DNA of 6,225 bases. Source: Clostridium sp. CAG:245 (GTDB taxonomy: Bacteria > Bacillota > Clostridia > TANB77 > CAG-508). The notes under the pieces were generated by a model. The model was not told the origin of the DNA and ran no database searches. It was given only the letters and a program-made list of their open reading frames with translations. The stretch lies in assembly GCA_000435175.1 (NCBI GenBank), contig FR880011.1:1-6225 (forward strand), written 5' to 3'. Positions 1 through 5,465 of the stretch are shown here, piece after piece (position 1 is the first letter of the stretch; each line of letters starts with the position of its first letter). The position numbers and the translations under genes were made by a program.

Positions 1-64
1 TTAAACTTTACACAATTTTTTCTATATACTCATATTTATTTATAACATGTAATTCTTTTTTAGA
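1..64. other. 3' flank of the fusion gene, no terminator seen
   Basis: No hairpin followed by a T-run is visible on the minus strand after the TAA at 65-67, so the transcript probably runs out of the window. Directly after that stop the same frame stays open for 18 codons (SKKELHVINKYEYIEKIV) to a TAA at 8-10. No separate start or ribosome binding site is present for this stretch. Confidence 0.5.
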
Positions 65-3000
65 TTATTTATTATTTTTCTCTAAATTATCTTTAGCAAC
101 TGCCATTAATAATTTTATTCTATTTGTCTGGTTTGCTTCACTTGCACCCGGGTCATAGTCTATTGGTGAAATATTAGCGTAAGGATATTTTTCTCTTATT
201 GTTTTTATTACACCTTTTCCAACAACATGGTTTGGCAAACATGCGAAAGGCTGTACACATACTATGTTAGAAATTCCATGTTCTATGTATTCTACCATTT
301 CTGCTGTTAGGAACCAACCTTCACCAGTCTGATTTCCAATCGAAAGAATATCTTTTACTTTGTCTTCTAGTTCCCAAATATCGCAAGGTTGTAAATAACC
401 TTTTTTAGAATTTGCTAGAGCAATTCTTTCATCTTTCTCAAGAATGTCTATTAATTTTATTGCAAGTTTAAATATTTTGGCTTTATATTTATCTGTCTTT
501 ATAAGTGTGTTAAAAGTTATTTTGTGTGTTGCCATGAATTTTACAAATCCCATAAAATCTGGAAGTATAACTTCTGCACCTTCTTGTTCTAATTTTTCTG
601 CTATGAAATTGTTGCCGAATGGATGATATTTTATTAAAACTTCACCAACTATTCCAACTTTTGGTTTCTTAATAGAAGTATCTAATTCAATTTTTTCAAA
701 GTCGTTAACCATAGCATAAATGCTTTTCTTAAATTCCGATAAAGAAGAGTGTACAACTAATTCTTTGCATTTTTGCATCCATTCATCATATAGTTTTTGC
801 GTTTCACCTTTGTTTACCTCATAGACTCTATTTTTAGTAAGCATTTTTTGAAGTAAGTCTCCGTAAACAACAACCTTAAGAAGTTTTTCTACCATGTCTG
901 GAGTTATTTTAAATCCTGGCATCTTTTCCATTCCAACAACATTAAATGAGATAACAGGAATATTAGCAAATCCAGCATCTTTTAATGCTTTACGAATGAA
1001 TCCTATGTAGTTTGTAGCTCTACATCCACCACCAGTTTGAGACATTATTAAAGCAGTCTTGTTTAAATTATATTTTCCAGATTCAAGAGCTTCAATCATC
1101 TGACCTGTAACTAAAATTGATGGATAGCAAGCATCATTATTTACGTACTTTAATCCAGTTTCTACTGTATGTTGTGTACAGTTACGTAGTAGCTCAAGAT
1201 TGTATCCGCAAGACCTTATAGCCGTTTCGATTAGCTCGAAATGTATTGGAGCCATTTGAGGGCATAGTATTGTATAGTCTTTCATGTCTTTAGTAAACAT
1301 AACTTTTTTTACGGTATAATCTGCGTCGCAATTTGTGCATACATTATCTTTTTCACGTTTGTTCATACTTGCAAGAAGTGAACGGATACGAATTCTAACT
1401 GCACCTAAATTATTTACTTCATCAATTTTTATTAATGTGTACATTTTATTATAACTTGACAATATTTCTTCAACCTGATCTGTTGTTACAGCATCTACGC
1501 CACAACCAAATGAGTTTAATTGCACAAGTTCTAAATTATCATGCTTTCCAACAAAATCAGCTGCTGAATATAGTCTTGCGTGGTATACCCATTGATTTAC
1601 AACCCTTAATGGAGCTTTAGGTTCTGTTTGGTTTGCAATACTGTCTCCAGTAATAACGCCAAGCCCGAGGCTTGTAATTAATGTATCGATACCATGATTA
1701 ATTTCTGGATCTACATGATATGGACGCCCAGCAAGAACAATACCTTTTAGATGATTTTTCTCTAAATATTCTACGGCCTTGGCACCTTCAGCATGTATAT
1801 CTGCTCTGCAATGTTGATATTCTTCTTCTGCGAGTTTAGCAGCATTTAATAATTCTTTCTTCGTGAAATTGTACTTTTTAAATTCAGGCAAACCTAGAAT
1901 TGTTTCTGCTAAAGTTTTTGCATCAAAAGGTAAGAATGGATTCAAAAAAGTAATGTCCTTGTCTTTTAATTCTTCGACATTGTTTTTCAAAACCTCTGAA
2001 TACGAAATTACAATAGGGCAGTTATAATGATTATCTGCTGATTTATATTCTTTTCTAGAATATGGTACACATGGATAAAATATCGTTTTTATTCCTTGTT
2101 TTACTAAACTAATTATATGACCATGTGATAATTTGGCCGGGTAACAAACAGATTCAGAAGGCATTGATTCCATACCTTTTTCGTATGTTTTTCTGTTACT
2201 TTTTTCAGAGATTATAACTCTAAATCCAAGTTTGGTTAAAAATGTAAACCAGAAAGGATAATCTTCATACATATTTAAAACTCTAGGAATTCCTATAACA
2301 CCACGAGGTGCATTTTTTTCCTCAAGAGGAGTGTAGTCAAAAATTCTCTTATATTTATATTTTACTAAGTTTGGTAATTCTTTATTTTCCGAAACGATTC
2401 CAGCTCCTTTTTCACATCTATTACCAGAAATATGCTTTGTACCATTGCTAAATTTGTTTATTGTGAGTAAGCAGTGGTTTTCACAACCATTACAACGCAC
2501 ATGTGATGCTTCAACTTTTAAGTTATTTATAGCATCCAAGTTAGAGATAGTAGAGACATATTCCATATCTTTATTTGCTTCGTACTGTTCTTGAGCTAAA
2601 AGTGCAACACCATAAGCACCCATAAGCCCAGCAATGTCAGGTCTTACAACATTTTTTCCAACTAACAATTCAAATGCACGCAAAACAGCATCATTATAAA
2701 ATGTTCCACCCTGAACTACAATATGAGAGCCTAAAACCTTCATATCTCTAATCTTCATAACTTTTTGAATGGCATTTTTTATTACAGAATAAGAAAGCCC
2801 TGCTGAAATATCTCCCACACTATAGCCTTCTTTTTGAGCCTGTTTAATTTTGGAATTCATGAATACAGTACATCTTGAACCTAAATCGACAGGATTTCTT
2901 GCGGAAATAGCAGAATTTACAAATTCGCTAATTGTTAGTCCAAGACTCTTTGCAAAAGTTTCTATAAATGAACCACATCCAGAAGAACAAGCTTCATTTA

Positions 3001-4321
3001 GCATTATATTATCTATGGAGTTATTTTTCAGCTTAATGTATTTCATGTCTTGACCGCCAATGTCTACTATACTAGTAACATTAGGCATAAACTTCTTAGC
3101 AGCTGTATAATGTGCAATTGTTTCAATTTCGTTCAAATCAACATTTAATGCTGTTTTAATAAGTGCTTCTCCGTAACCGGTAACACCACTGTATCTAATA
3201 GTTACTCCTTCAGGAAGTACTTTATATAATTCTTTTAGCATATTTGTTACACTTTTTAGAGGATTTCCTTCATTTCCTGCATATAAAGAGTACAACAAAG
3301 CGCCTTCTGTATCGGTTACAACGAGTTTGGTGGTTGTAGAGCCTGCATCAATACCTATAAAGCAATCTCCTTTATAGGTTGATAAATCCCCCTTTTTTAC
3401 AACATCTTTGCTGTGACGTGCTTTAAATTCATCGTATTCTGAATCTGTTACAAATAAAGGCTTTAGAGGATTTGTTGTAGAGTCATGTGAGCTTCTTAGA
3501 ACTTGAATTTTTGCCATTAATTTCTGAGTAGAAATTGGAGTTGTTTCCATAGAATCTAATGCTGCACCTTTTGCAACTAATAAATGTGCTTCATCTGGAA
3601 CTATTATTTGTTCATCGGTCAAATGAAGCGTTTCTATGAATCTATTTCTTAACTCTGAAAGATAGTTAAGAGGGCCTCCTAAAAATGCAACATTTCCACG
3701 TATTGGTCTTCCGCATGCAAGTCCACTAATAGTCTGATTAACAACAGCTTGAAATATAGAAGCTGCAATATCTTCTCTTGCTGCACCTTCGTTTATAAGT
3801 GGTTGAACATCAGTTTTAGCAAATACTCCACAACGTGAAGCTATTGGGTAGATAATTGAGTGCTTTTTGGCAAGTTCATTTAAGCCAGAAGAATCGGTGT
3901 TTAACAATGATGCCATCTGGTCAATAAATGCACCAGTACCACCAGCACAAGTTCCGTTCATACGTTGTTCAATAGACTTTCCAAAATATATAATCTTAGC
4001 ATCCTCACCACCAAGTTCAATTACGACATCAGTTTTTGGAATGTATTTTTCTACGGCTCTTTTACAAGCAACAACTTCTTGAATAAAAGGTACATTCAAA
4101 AATGTAGCTGCAGACATTGCGCCAGATCCTGTAAGAGCGATAGTAAATTCAGCATCAGGGTAACGATTGGCTAAATCATCTAAAACTGCACATACTGTAT
4201 TTTTTGTATCTGAATTATGACGTTGGTAGCTTGTATAAATTGTGTTAAGATTATTATCCATAACGGCAATCTTTACTGTAGTAGATCCAACATCAAGTCC
4301 TACATGCAATAAATTGTTCAT
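65..4321 (-). CDS. Acyl-CoA dehydratase activase-related fusion protein (two HgdC/BcrAD-type ATPase modules + DUF2229-like + HgdB-like region)
   Basis: This 1418-residue cytoplasmic protein joins parts that are separate in 2-hydroxyacyl-CoA dehydratase systems (COG1924, COG3580 and COG3581 types). ATPase module 1 spans about residues 5-258, with phosphate loop GLDVGSTTVK (8-17), ELGGEDAK (102-109), Cys125 in NGTCAGGTG, Cys164 in SRCGVF and FLGGPL (213-218). Module 2 spans about 320-580, with GIDAGSTTTK (323-332), DIGGQDMK (420-427), Cys445 in NEACSSGCG, Cys484 in SRCTVF and VVQGGTF (535-541). A linker carries Cys610, 613, 617 and 636. A DUF2229-like domain follows (about 672-990, starting IGIPRVLNMYEDYPFW). 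The rest is dehydratase-like, with Cys-containing motifs at 995/998, 1020, 1065 (NDACYPS), 1100 (TGGGCRATNY) and 1361. By analogy with HgdC, the ATPase half should use ATP to drive a low-potential electron from its [4Fe-4S] cluster to the C-terminal half; the substrate is unknown. The start is fixed by AAGGAGA six bases upstream and by the phosphate loop beginning at residue 8. Family assignment is confident, biological reaction is not. Confidence 0.93.
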   Translation of the reverse strand: MNNLLHVGLDVGSTTVKIAVMDNNLNTIYTSYQRHNSDTKNTVCAVLDDLANRYPDAEFTIALTGSGAMSAATFLNVPFIQEVVACKRAVEKYIPKTDVVIELGGEDAKIIYFGKSIEQRMNGTCAGGTGAFIDQMASLLNTDSSGLNELAKKHSIIYPIASRCGVFAKTDVQPLINEGAAREDIAASIFQAVVNQTISGLACGRPIRGNVAFLGGPLNYLSELRNRFIETLHLTDEQIIVPDEAHLLVAKGAALDSMETTPISTQKLMAKIQVLRSSHDSTTNPLKPLFVTDSEYDEFKARHSKDVVKKGDLSTYKGDCFIGIDAGSTTTKLVVTDTEGALLYSLYAGNEGNPLKSVTNMLKELYKVLPEGVTIRYSGVTGYGEALIKTALNVDLNEIETIAHYTAAKKFMPNVTSIVDIGGQDMKYIKLKNNSIDNIMLNEACSSGCGSFIETFAKSLGLTISEFVNSAISARNPVDLGSRCTVFMNSKIKQAQKEGYSVGDISAGLSYSVIKNAIQKVMKIRDMKVLGSHIVVQGGTFYNDAVLRAFELLVGKNVVRPDIAGLMGAYGVALLAQEQYEANKDMEYVSTISNLDAINNLKVEASHVRCNGCENHCLLTINKFSNGTKHISGNRCEKGAGIVSENKELPNLVKYKYKRIFDYTPLEEKNAPRGVIGIPRVLNMYEDYPFWFTFLTKLGFRVIISEKSNRKTYEKGMESMPSESVCYPAKLSHGHIISLVKQGIKTIFYPCVPYSRKEYKSADNHYNCPIVISYSEVLKNNVEELKDKDITFLNPFLPFDAKTLAETILGLPEFKKYNFTKKELLNAAKLAEEEYQHCRADIHAEGAKAVEYLEKNHLKGIVLAGRPYHVDPEINHGIDTLITSLGLGVITGDSIANQTEPKAPLRVVNQWVYHARLYSAADFVGKHDNLELVQLNSFGCGVDAVTTDQVEEILSSYNKMYTLIKIDEVNNLGAVRIRIRSLLASMNKREKDNVCTNCDADYTVKKVMFTKDMKDYTILCPQMAPIHFELIETAIRSCGYNLELLRNCTQHTVETGLKYVNNDACYPSILVTGQMIEALESGKYNLNKTALIMSQTGGGCRATNYIGFIRKALKDAGFANIPVISFNVVGMEKMPGFKITPDMVEKLLKVVVYGDLLQKMLTKNRVYEVNKGETQKLYDEWMQKCKELVVHSSLSEFKKSIYAMVNDFEKIELDTSIKKPKVGIVGEVLIKYHPFGNNFIAEKLEQEGAEVILPDFMGFVKFMATHKITFNTLIKTDKYKAKIFKLAIKLIDILEKDERIALANSKKGYLQPCDIWELEDKVKDILSIGNQTGEGWFLTAEMVEYIEHGISNIVCVQPFACLPNHVVGKGVIKTIREKYPYANISPIDYDPGASEANQTNRIKLLMAVAKDNLEKNNK

Positions 4322-4327
4322 ATTAAA

Positions 4328-4334
4328 TCTCCTT
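4328..4334 (-). promoter_or_regulatory. Ribosome binding site of the activase-fusion gene
   Basis: AAGGAGA on the minus strand lies 6 bases before the ATG at 4319-4321. It fixes that start, which places the first phosphate loop at residue 8 as in HgdC-type ATPases. Confidence 0.85.
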
Positions 4335-4358
4335 ATGTTTTAAATAAAAACTACCCTA

Positions 4359-4387
4359 ATTTTATACGGAAAAGCGGATTTTGTCAA
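4359..4387 (-). promoter_or_regulatory. Sigma-A-type promoter of the activase-fusion gene
   Basis: Read on the minus strand, a perfect -35 box TTGACA (4382-4387) is followed by a 17-base spacer and a -10 box TAAAAT (4359-4364, five of six matches). Transcription would start near 4352, giving a leader of about 30 bases before the ATG at 4321. This is too short for a riboswitch. The match is the best in the window and implies strong basal transcription. Confidence 0.75.
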
Positions 4388-4393
4388 ATGAAA

Positions 4394-4408
4394 CTGACTA
4401 ACTGTCAG
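4394..4408. promoter_or_regulatory. Inverted repeat, possible operator upstream of the fusion-gene promoter
   Basis: CTGAC and GTCAG form a perfect 5-base inverted repeat around a TAACT spacer. It lies 6 bases upstream of the -35 box of the minus-strand promoter, centred about 49 bases upstream of the predicted transcription start. TGAC/GTCA half-sites are common in TetR-type operators, but no regulator gene is in the window. The sequence shows the symmetry; the operator role is inference, and a repeat this short can arise by chance. Confidence 0.3.
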
Positions 4409-4415
4409 AAAACAT

Positions 4416-4451
4416 AAAAAACCTACAAATAGCTTATTTGTAAGCTTTTTT
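4416..4451. terminator. Bidirectional terminator-like hairpin between divergent genes
   Basis: An 8-base inverted repeat, TACAAATA (4424-4431) and TATTTGTA (4435-4442), surrounds a GCT loop. It has an A-run on its left (4416-4421) and a T-run on its right (4446-4451), so either strand gives a hairpin followed by U residues. On the plus strand a second pairing is possible: AGCTTA (4431-4436) with TAAGCT (4441-4446) around TTTG, directly followed by five T. The two pairings exclude each other. No gene ends here on either strand, so it is an insulator or attenuator rather than a normal gene end. The stem is AT-rich and weak. Confidence 0.45.
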
Positions 4452-4560
4452 GTCGAAAAATGCAGGATTGTGTATTTTATGTGAAAAATTATTTTTTGGA
4501 CAATTATAGGTTCTAATTAGAAAATTAAGAGAATAGACATGTTATCAAAGATAAAATTAG

Positions 4561-4566
4561 AGGAGG
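4561..4566 (+). promoter_or_regulatory. Ribosome binding site of the GerMN gene
   Basis: AGGAGG, a perfect Shine-Dalgarno core inside AGAGGAGGA, lies 8 bases before the ATG at 4575. It decides against the earlier in-frame ATG at 4539, for which only a weak purine stretch is present upstream. Confidence 0.9.
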
Positions 4567-4574
4567 ATTACATA

Positions 4575-5129
4575 ATGAAAACAAATTTTAAAAAAATAGT
4601 AATAGTATTGGTGATTATCGCAATAATTGCAGGCATAATAACATATTTTATAAATAAAAATAAAAAACCTGAATATGTAGAATATGAACCACAAGAAGAA
4701 ATATCAGATGAACAAGAGCGTAAAACAATGATTTCACTATATTTTGTAAATAAAACTACAAGAAATGTAGAACCTGAAGCCAGAATGTTAGACGTAAAAA
4801 CACTGATAAAAGCCCCATACACTGTTATAATAAACATGTTGATAGATGGTCCAAAAAATGAAAATCACGACAAAGTAATACCAGAAGGAACAACATTAAT
4901 AGGAACAAGTTTAGAAGGAGATACTCTAAAAATAAATTTTTCATCAGAATTTGTAGAAAATCATATTGGCGGAAAAGAAGAAGAGCAAAAGACTATAGAA
5001 TGCTTAGTAAATTCGCTTACAGAATTAACAGAAGTAAATTCCATAAAAATATTAATAAATGGAGAAGAGAATGCAAAATTTAAAGATGGAGAAATAGACT
5101 TTTCTCAAAACTTTATAAGAAATGAATAG
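4575..5129 (+). CDS. Membrane-anchored GerMN-domain protein
   Basis: This 184-residue protein has a short basic N-terminus (KTNFKK), one hydrophobic segment (about residues 8-26, all Ile/Val/Ala/Leu/Gly) and a charged linker rich in Glu and Lys. A GerMN domain follows from about residue 50 to 178. GerMN hallmarks are an opening strand ISLYFVN, an L-x-x-GP turn (MLIDGP), IPEGTTL, the strand LKINFSSEF, a G-x-E-E segment before a Leu-rich helix (CLVNSLTELTEV) and a closing IKILINGE. The family includes GerM of Bacillus, needed for sporulation and germination, and is usually attached to the membrane as a lipoprotein. There is no Cys lipobox here, so anchoring appears to be by the uncleaved N-terminal helix with the domain outside the cell or in the intermembrane space of the forespore. 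The start at 4575 is chosen because AGGAGG (4561-4566) lies 8 bases upstream; the in-frame ATG at 4539 would place 12 charged residues before the helix and has no good ribosome binding site. The gene ends just before a hairpin terminator and stands alone. The exact role is inferred. Confidence 0.87.
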   Translation: MKTNFKKIVIVLVIIAIIAGIITYFINKNKKPEYVEYEPQEEISDEQERKTMISLYFVNKTTRNVEPEARMLDVKTLIKAPYTVIINMLIDGPKNENHDKVIPEGTTLIGTSLEGDTLKINFSSEFVENHIGGKEEEQKTIECLVNSLTELTEVNSIKILINGEENAKFKDGEIDFSQNFIRNE

Positions 5130-5133
5130 AATA

Positions 5134-5172
5134 AAAAACTCTTATATAATGAAAAATTATACAAGAGTTTTT
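5134..5172. terminator. Bidirectional rho-independent terminator shared by convergent genes
   Basis: Two 17-base arms (5134-5150 and 5156-5172) pair with a single mismatch around a GAAAA loop. The left arm begins with five A and the right arm ends with five T, so both strands give a stem followed by U residues. It starts 4 bases after the GerMN stop codon. On the minus strand its outer arm overlaps the TAA of the Cys-rich gene at 5171-5173. Confidence 0.88.
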
Positions 5173-5371
5173 ATTTGAAGAAATTTATAAATTTACATAT
5201 TGTGCATGCTTTTTGAGTGCAACAAAGAAAATTTTCTACGCAAAACAGTGAATTTAGAATATTATTTTGTGGCCTACAACATTTATTACAATATGGCTTA
5301 CAACAAGGTTTATAGGAATAACAATTACAAGGAGGCTTTGGATTACACATAAACTTATTATAACTATTCAT
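5171..5371 (-). CDS. Small cysteine-rich protein of unknown function
   Basis: This 66-residue frame has 13 Cys (20%) at residues 9, 15, 17, 23, 24, 28, 31, 32, 44, 50, 51, 56 and 59. The first half is also rich in Pro, Lys, Tyr and Asn, with repeated KP-x-C-like units (KPPCNC, KPCC, KPYCNKCC). The second half is more hydrophobic (LFCVENFLCC, CTICKF) and has no Pro. No signal peptide or transmembrane segment is evident. It is likely a real gene because AGAGGAA (5379-5385) lies 7 bases upstream of the ATG, a sigma-A-like promoter lies upstream, and the frame ends exactly at a shared hairpin terminator, the TAA lying inside the hairpin's outer arm. I do not recognise a family. A disulfide-crosslinked spore-coat-type protein, a metal-binding protein or a small peptide precursor are all possible; none is shown. 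The Cys-rich composition and the sporulation-family neighbour make a spore-surface role a reasonable guess only. Confidence 0.68.
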   Translation of the reverse strand: MNSYNKFMCNPKPPCNCYSYKPCCKPYCNKCCRPQNNILNSLFCVENFLCCTQKACTICKFINFFK

Positions 5372-5378
5372 TTTTTAC

Positions 5379-5385
5379 TTCCTCT
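5379..5385 (-). promoter_or_regulatory. Ribosome binding site of the small Cys-rich gene
   Basis: AGAGGAA on the minus strand lies 7 bases before the ATG at 5369-5371. It is a main reason to treat this short frame as a gene. Confidence 0.7.
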
Positions 5386-5386
5386 A

Positions 5387-5415
5387 TTTACATAATTTGA
5401 TATTTAATATATAAT
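5387..5415 (+). promoter_or_regulatory. Sigma-A-type promoter of the methyltransferase gene
   Basis: TTTACA (5387-5392, five of six matches) is followed by a 17-base spacer and a perfect TATAAT (5410-5415). Transcription should start near 5422, leaving a leader of about 44 bases. The -35 box lies just upstream of the ribosome binding site of the divergent Cys-rich gene, within that gene's predicted leader. AT-richness raises the chance of false matches, but the exact spacing supports it. Confidence 0.6.
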
Positions 5416-5420
5416 ATTAA
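5404..5420. repeat. Near-palindrome at the shared -10 region
   Basis: TTAATAT and ATATTAA form perfect 7-base inverted arms around ATA. The symmetry explains why both strands carry a -10-like hexamer here. It could also bind a dimeric regulator, but an AT-only palindrome in AT-rich DNA is weak evidence. Confidence 0.4.
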
Positions 5421-5439
5421 CGTATTAAAAATATGTGAA
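5411..5439 (-). promoter_or_regulatory. Sigma-A-type promoter of the small Cys-rich gene
   Basis: Read on the minus strand, TTCACA (5434-5439, five of six matches) is followed by 17 bases and TATTAT (5411-5416, five of six matches). Transcription would start near 5404, about 33 bases before the ATG. The -10 box overlaps that of the opposite-strand promoter by five bases, so polymerase could not hold both at once. Confidence 0.5.
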
Positions 5440-5451
5440 TTCAACAAAAAT

Positions 5452-5460
5452 GGAAAGTGA
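5452..5460 (+). promoter_or_regulatory. Ribosome binding site of the methyltransferase gene
   Basis: GGAAAGTGA resembles the anti-Shine-Dalgarno complement GGAGGTGA and ends 5 bases before the ATG at 5466. The in-frame GTG at 5457 lies inside this element, which argues that the GTG is part of the binding site and not the start codon. Confidence 0.6.
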
Positions 5461-5465
5461 AAATT

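Larger units (their letters stand above)
4322..4574. other. Divergent intergenic region
   Basis: This 253-base stretch separates the minus-strand fusion gene from the plus-strand GerMN gene. It holds the fusion-gene promoter and ribosome binding site, the small inverted repeat, the hairpin and the GerMN ribosome binding site. No convincing plus-strand promoter is seen: the best candidates are TTGTCG-17-TATTTT (4450-4455 and 4473-4478, four of six matches each) and an isolated TGGACA (4497-4502) without a good -10 box. A sporulation sigma factor could read the GerMN gene, but I could not match one of their consensus sequences. Confidence 0.6.

Noticed and set aside
444..626. Open frame on the plus strand, 60 codons
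   Set aside because: It lies antisense to the highly conserved C-terminal region of the fusion gene, has no ribosome binding site, and its composition is that of a shadow frame.
1435..3053. Plus-strand open frames at 1435-1620 and 2850-3053
   Set aside because: Both are antisense shadows of the fusion gene without start signals or recognisable protein features.
3867..4174. Two overlapping plus-strand open frames (3867-4082 and 3965-4174)
   Set aside because: Both are antisense to the first ATPase module, whose motifs are unmistakable. They overlap each other and show no domain or start signal.
4322..4358. Riboswitch or T-box in the leader of the fusion gene
   Set aside because: The predicted leader is only about 30 bases, too short for any such structure.
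4460..4516. 18-codon upstream open frame (MQDCVFYVKNYFLDNYRF)
   Set aside because: No ribosome binding site is present, there is no feature of a known leader peptide, and it ends well before the GerMN gene without a linked hairpin.
4539..4574. Upstream in-frame ATG as start of the GerMN protein
   Set aside because: It adds 12 charged residues ahead of the membrane helix, lacks a good ribosome binding site, and the perfect AGGAGG sits correctly only for the ATG at 4575.
4568..4837. Minus-strand open frame of 89 codons
   Set aside because: It is antisense to the GerMN gene. Its hydrophobic look comes from the reverse complement of Ile/Lys-rich codons.
5457..5465. GTG at 5457 as start of the methyltransferase
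   Set aside because: The GTG lies within the likely ribosome binding site of the ATG at 5466, has only a weak A-rich stretch upstream, and would add just three residues outside the family's usual N-terminus.
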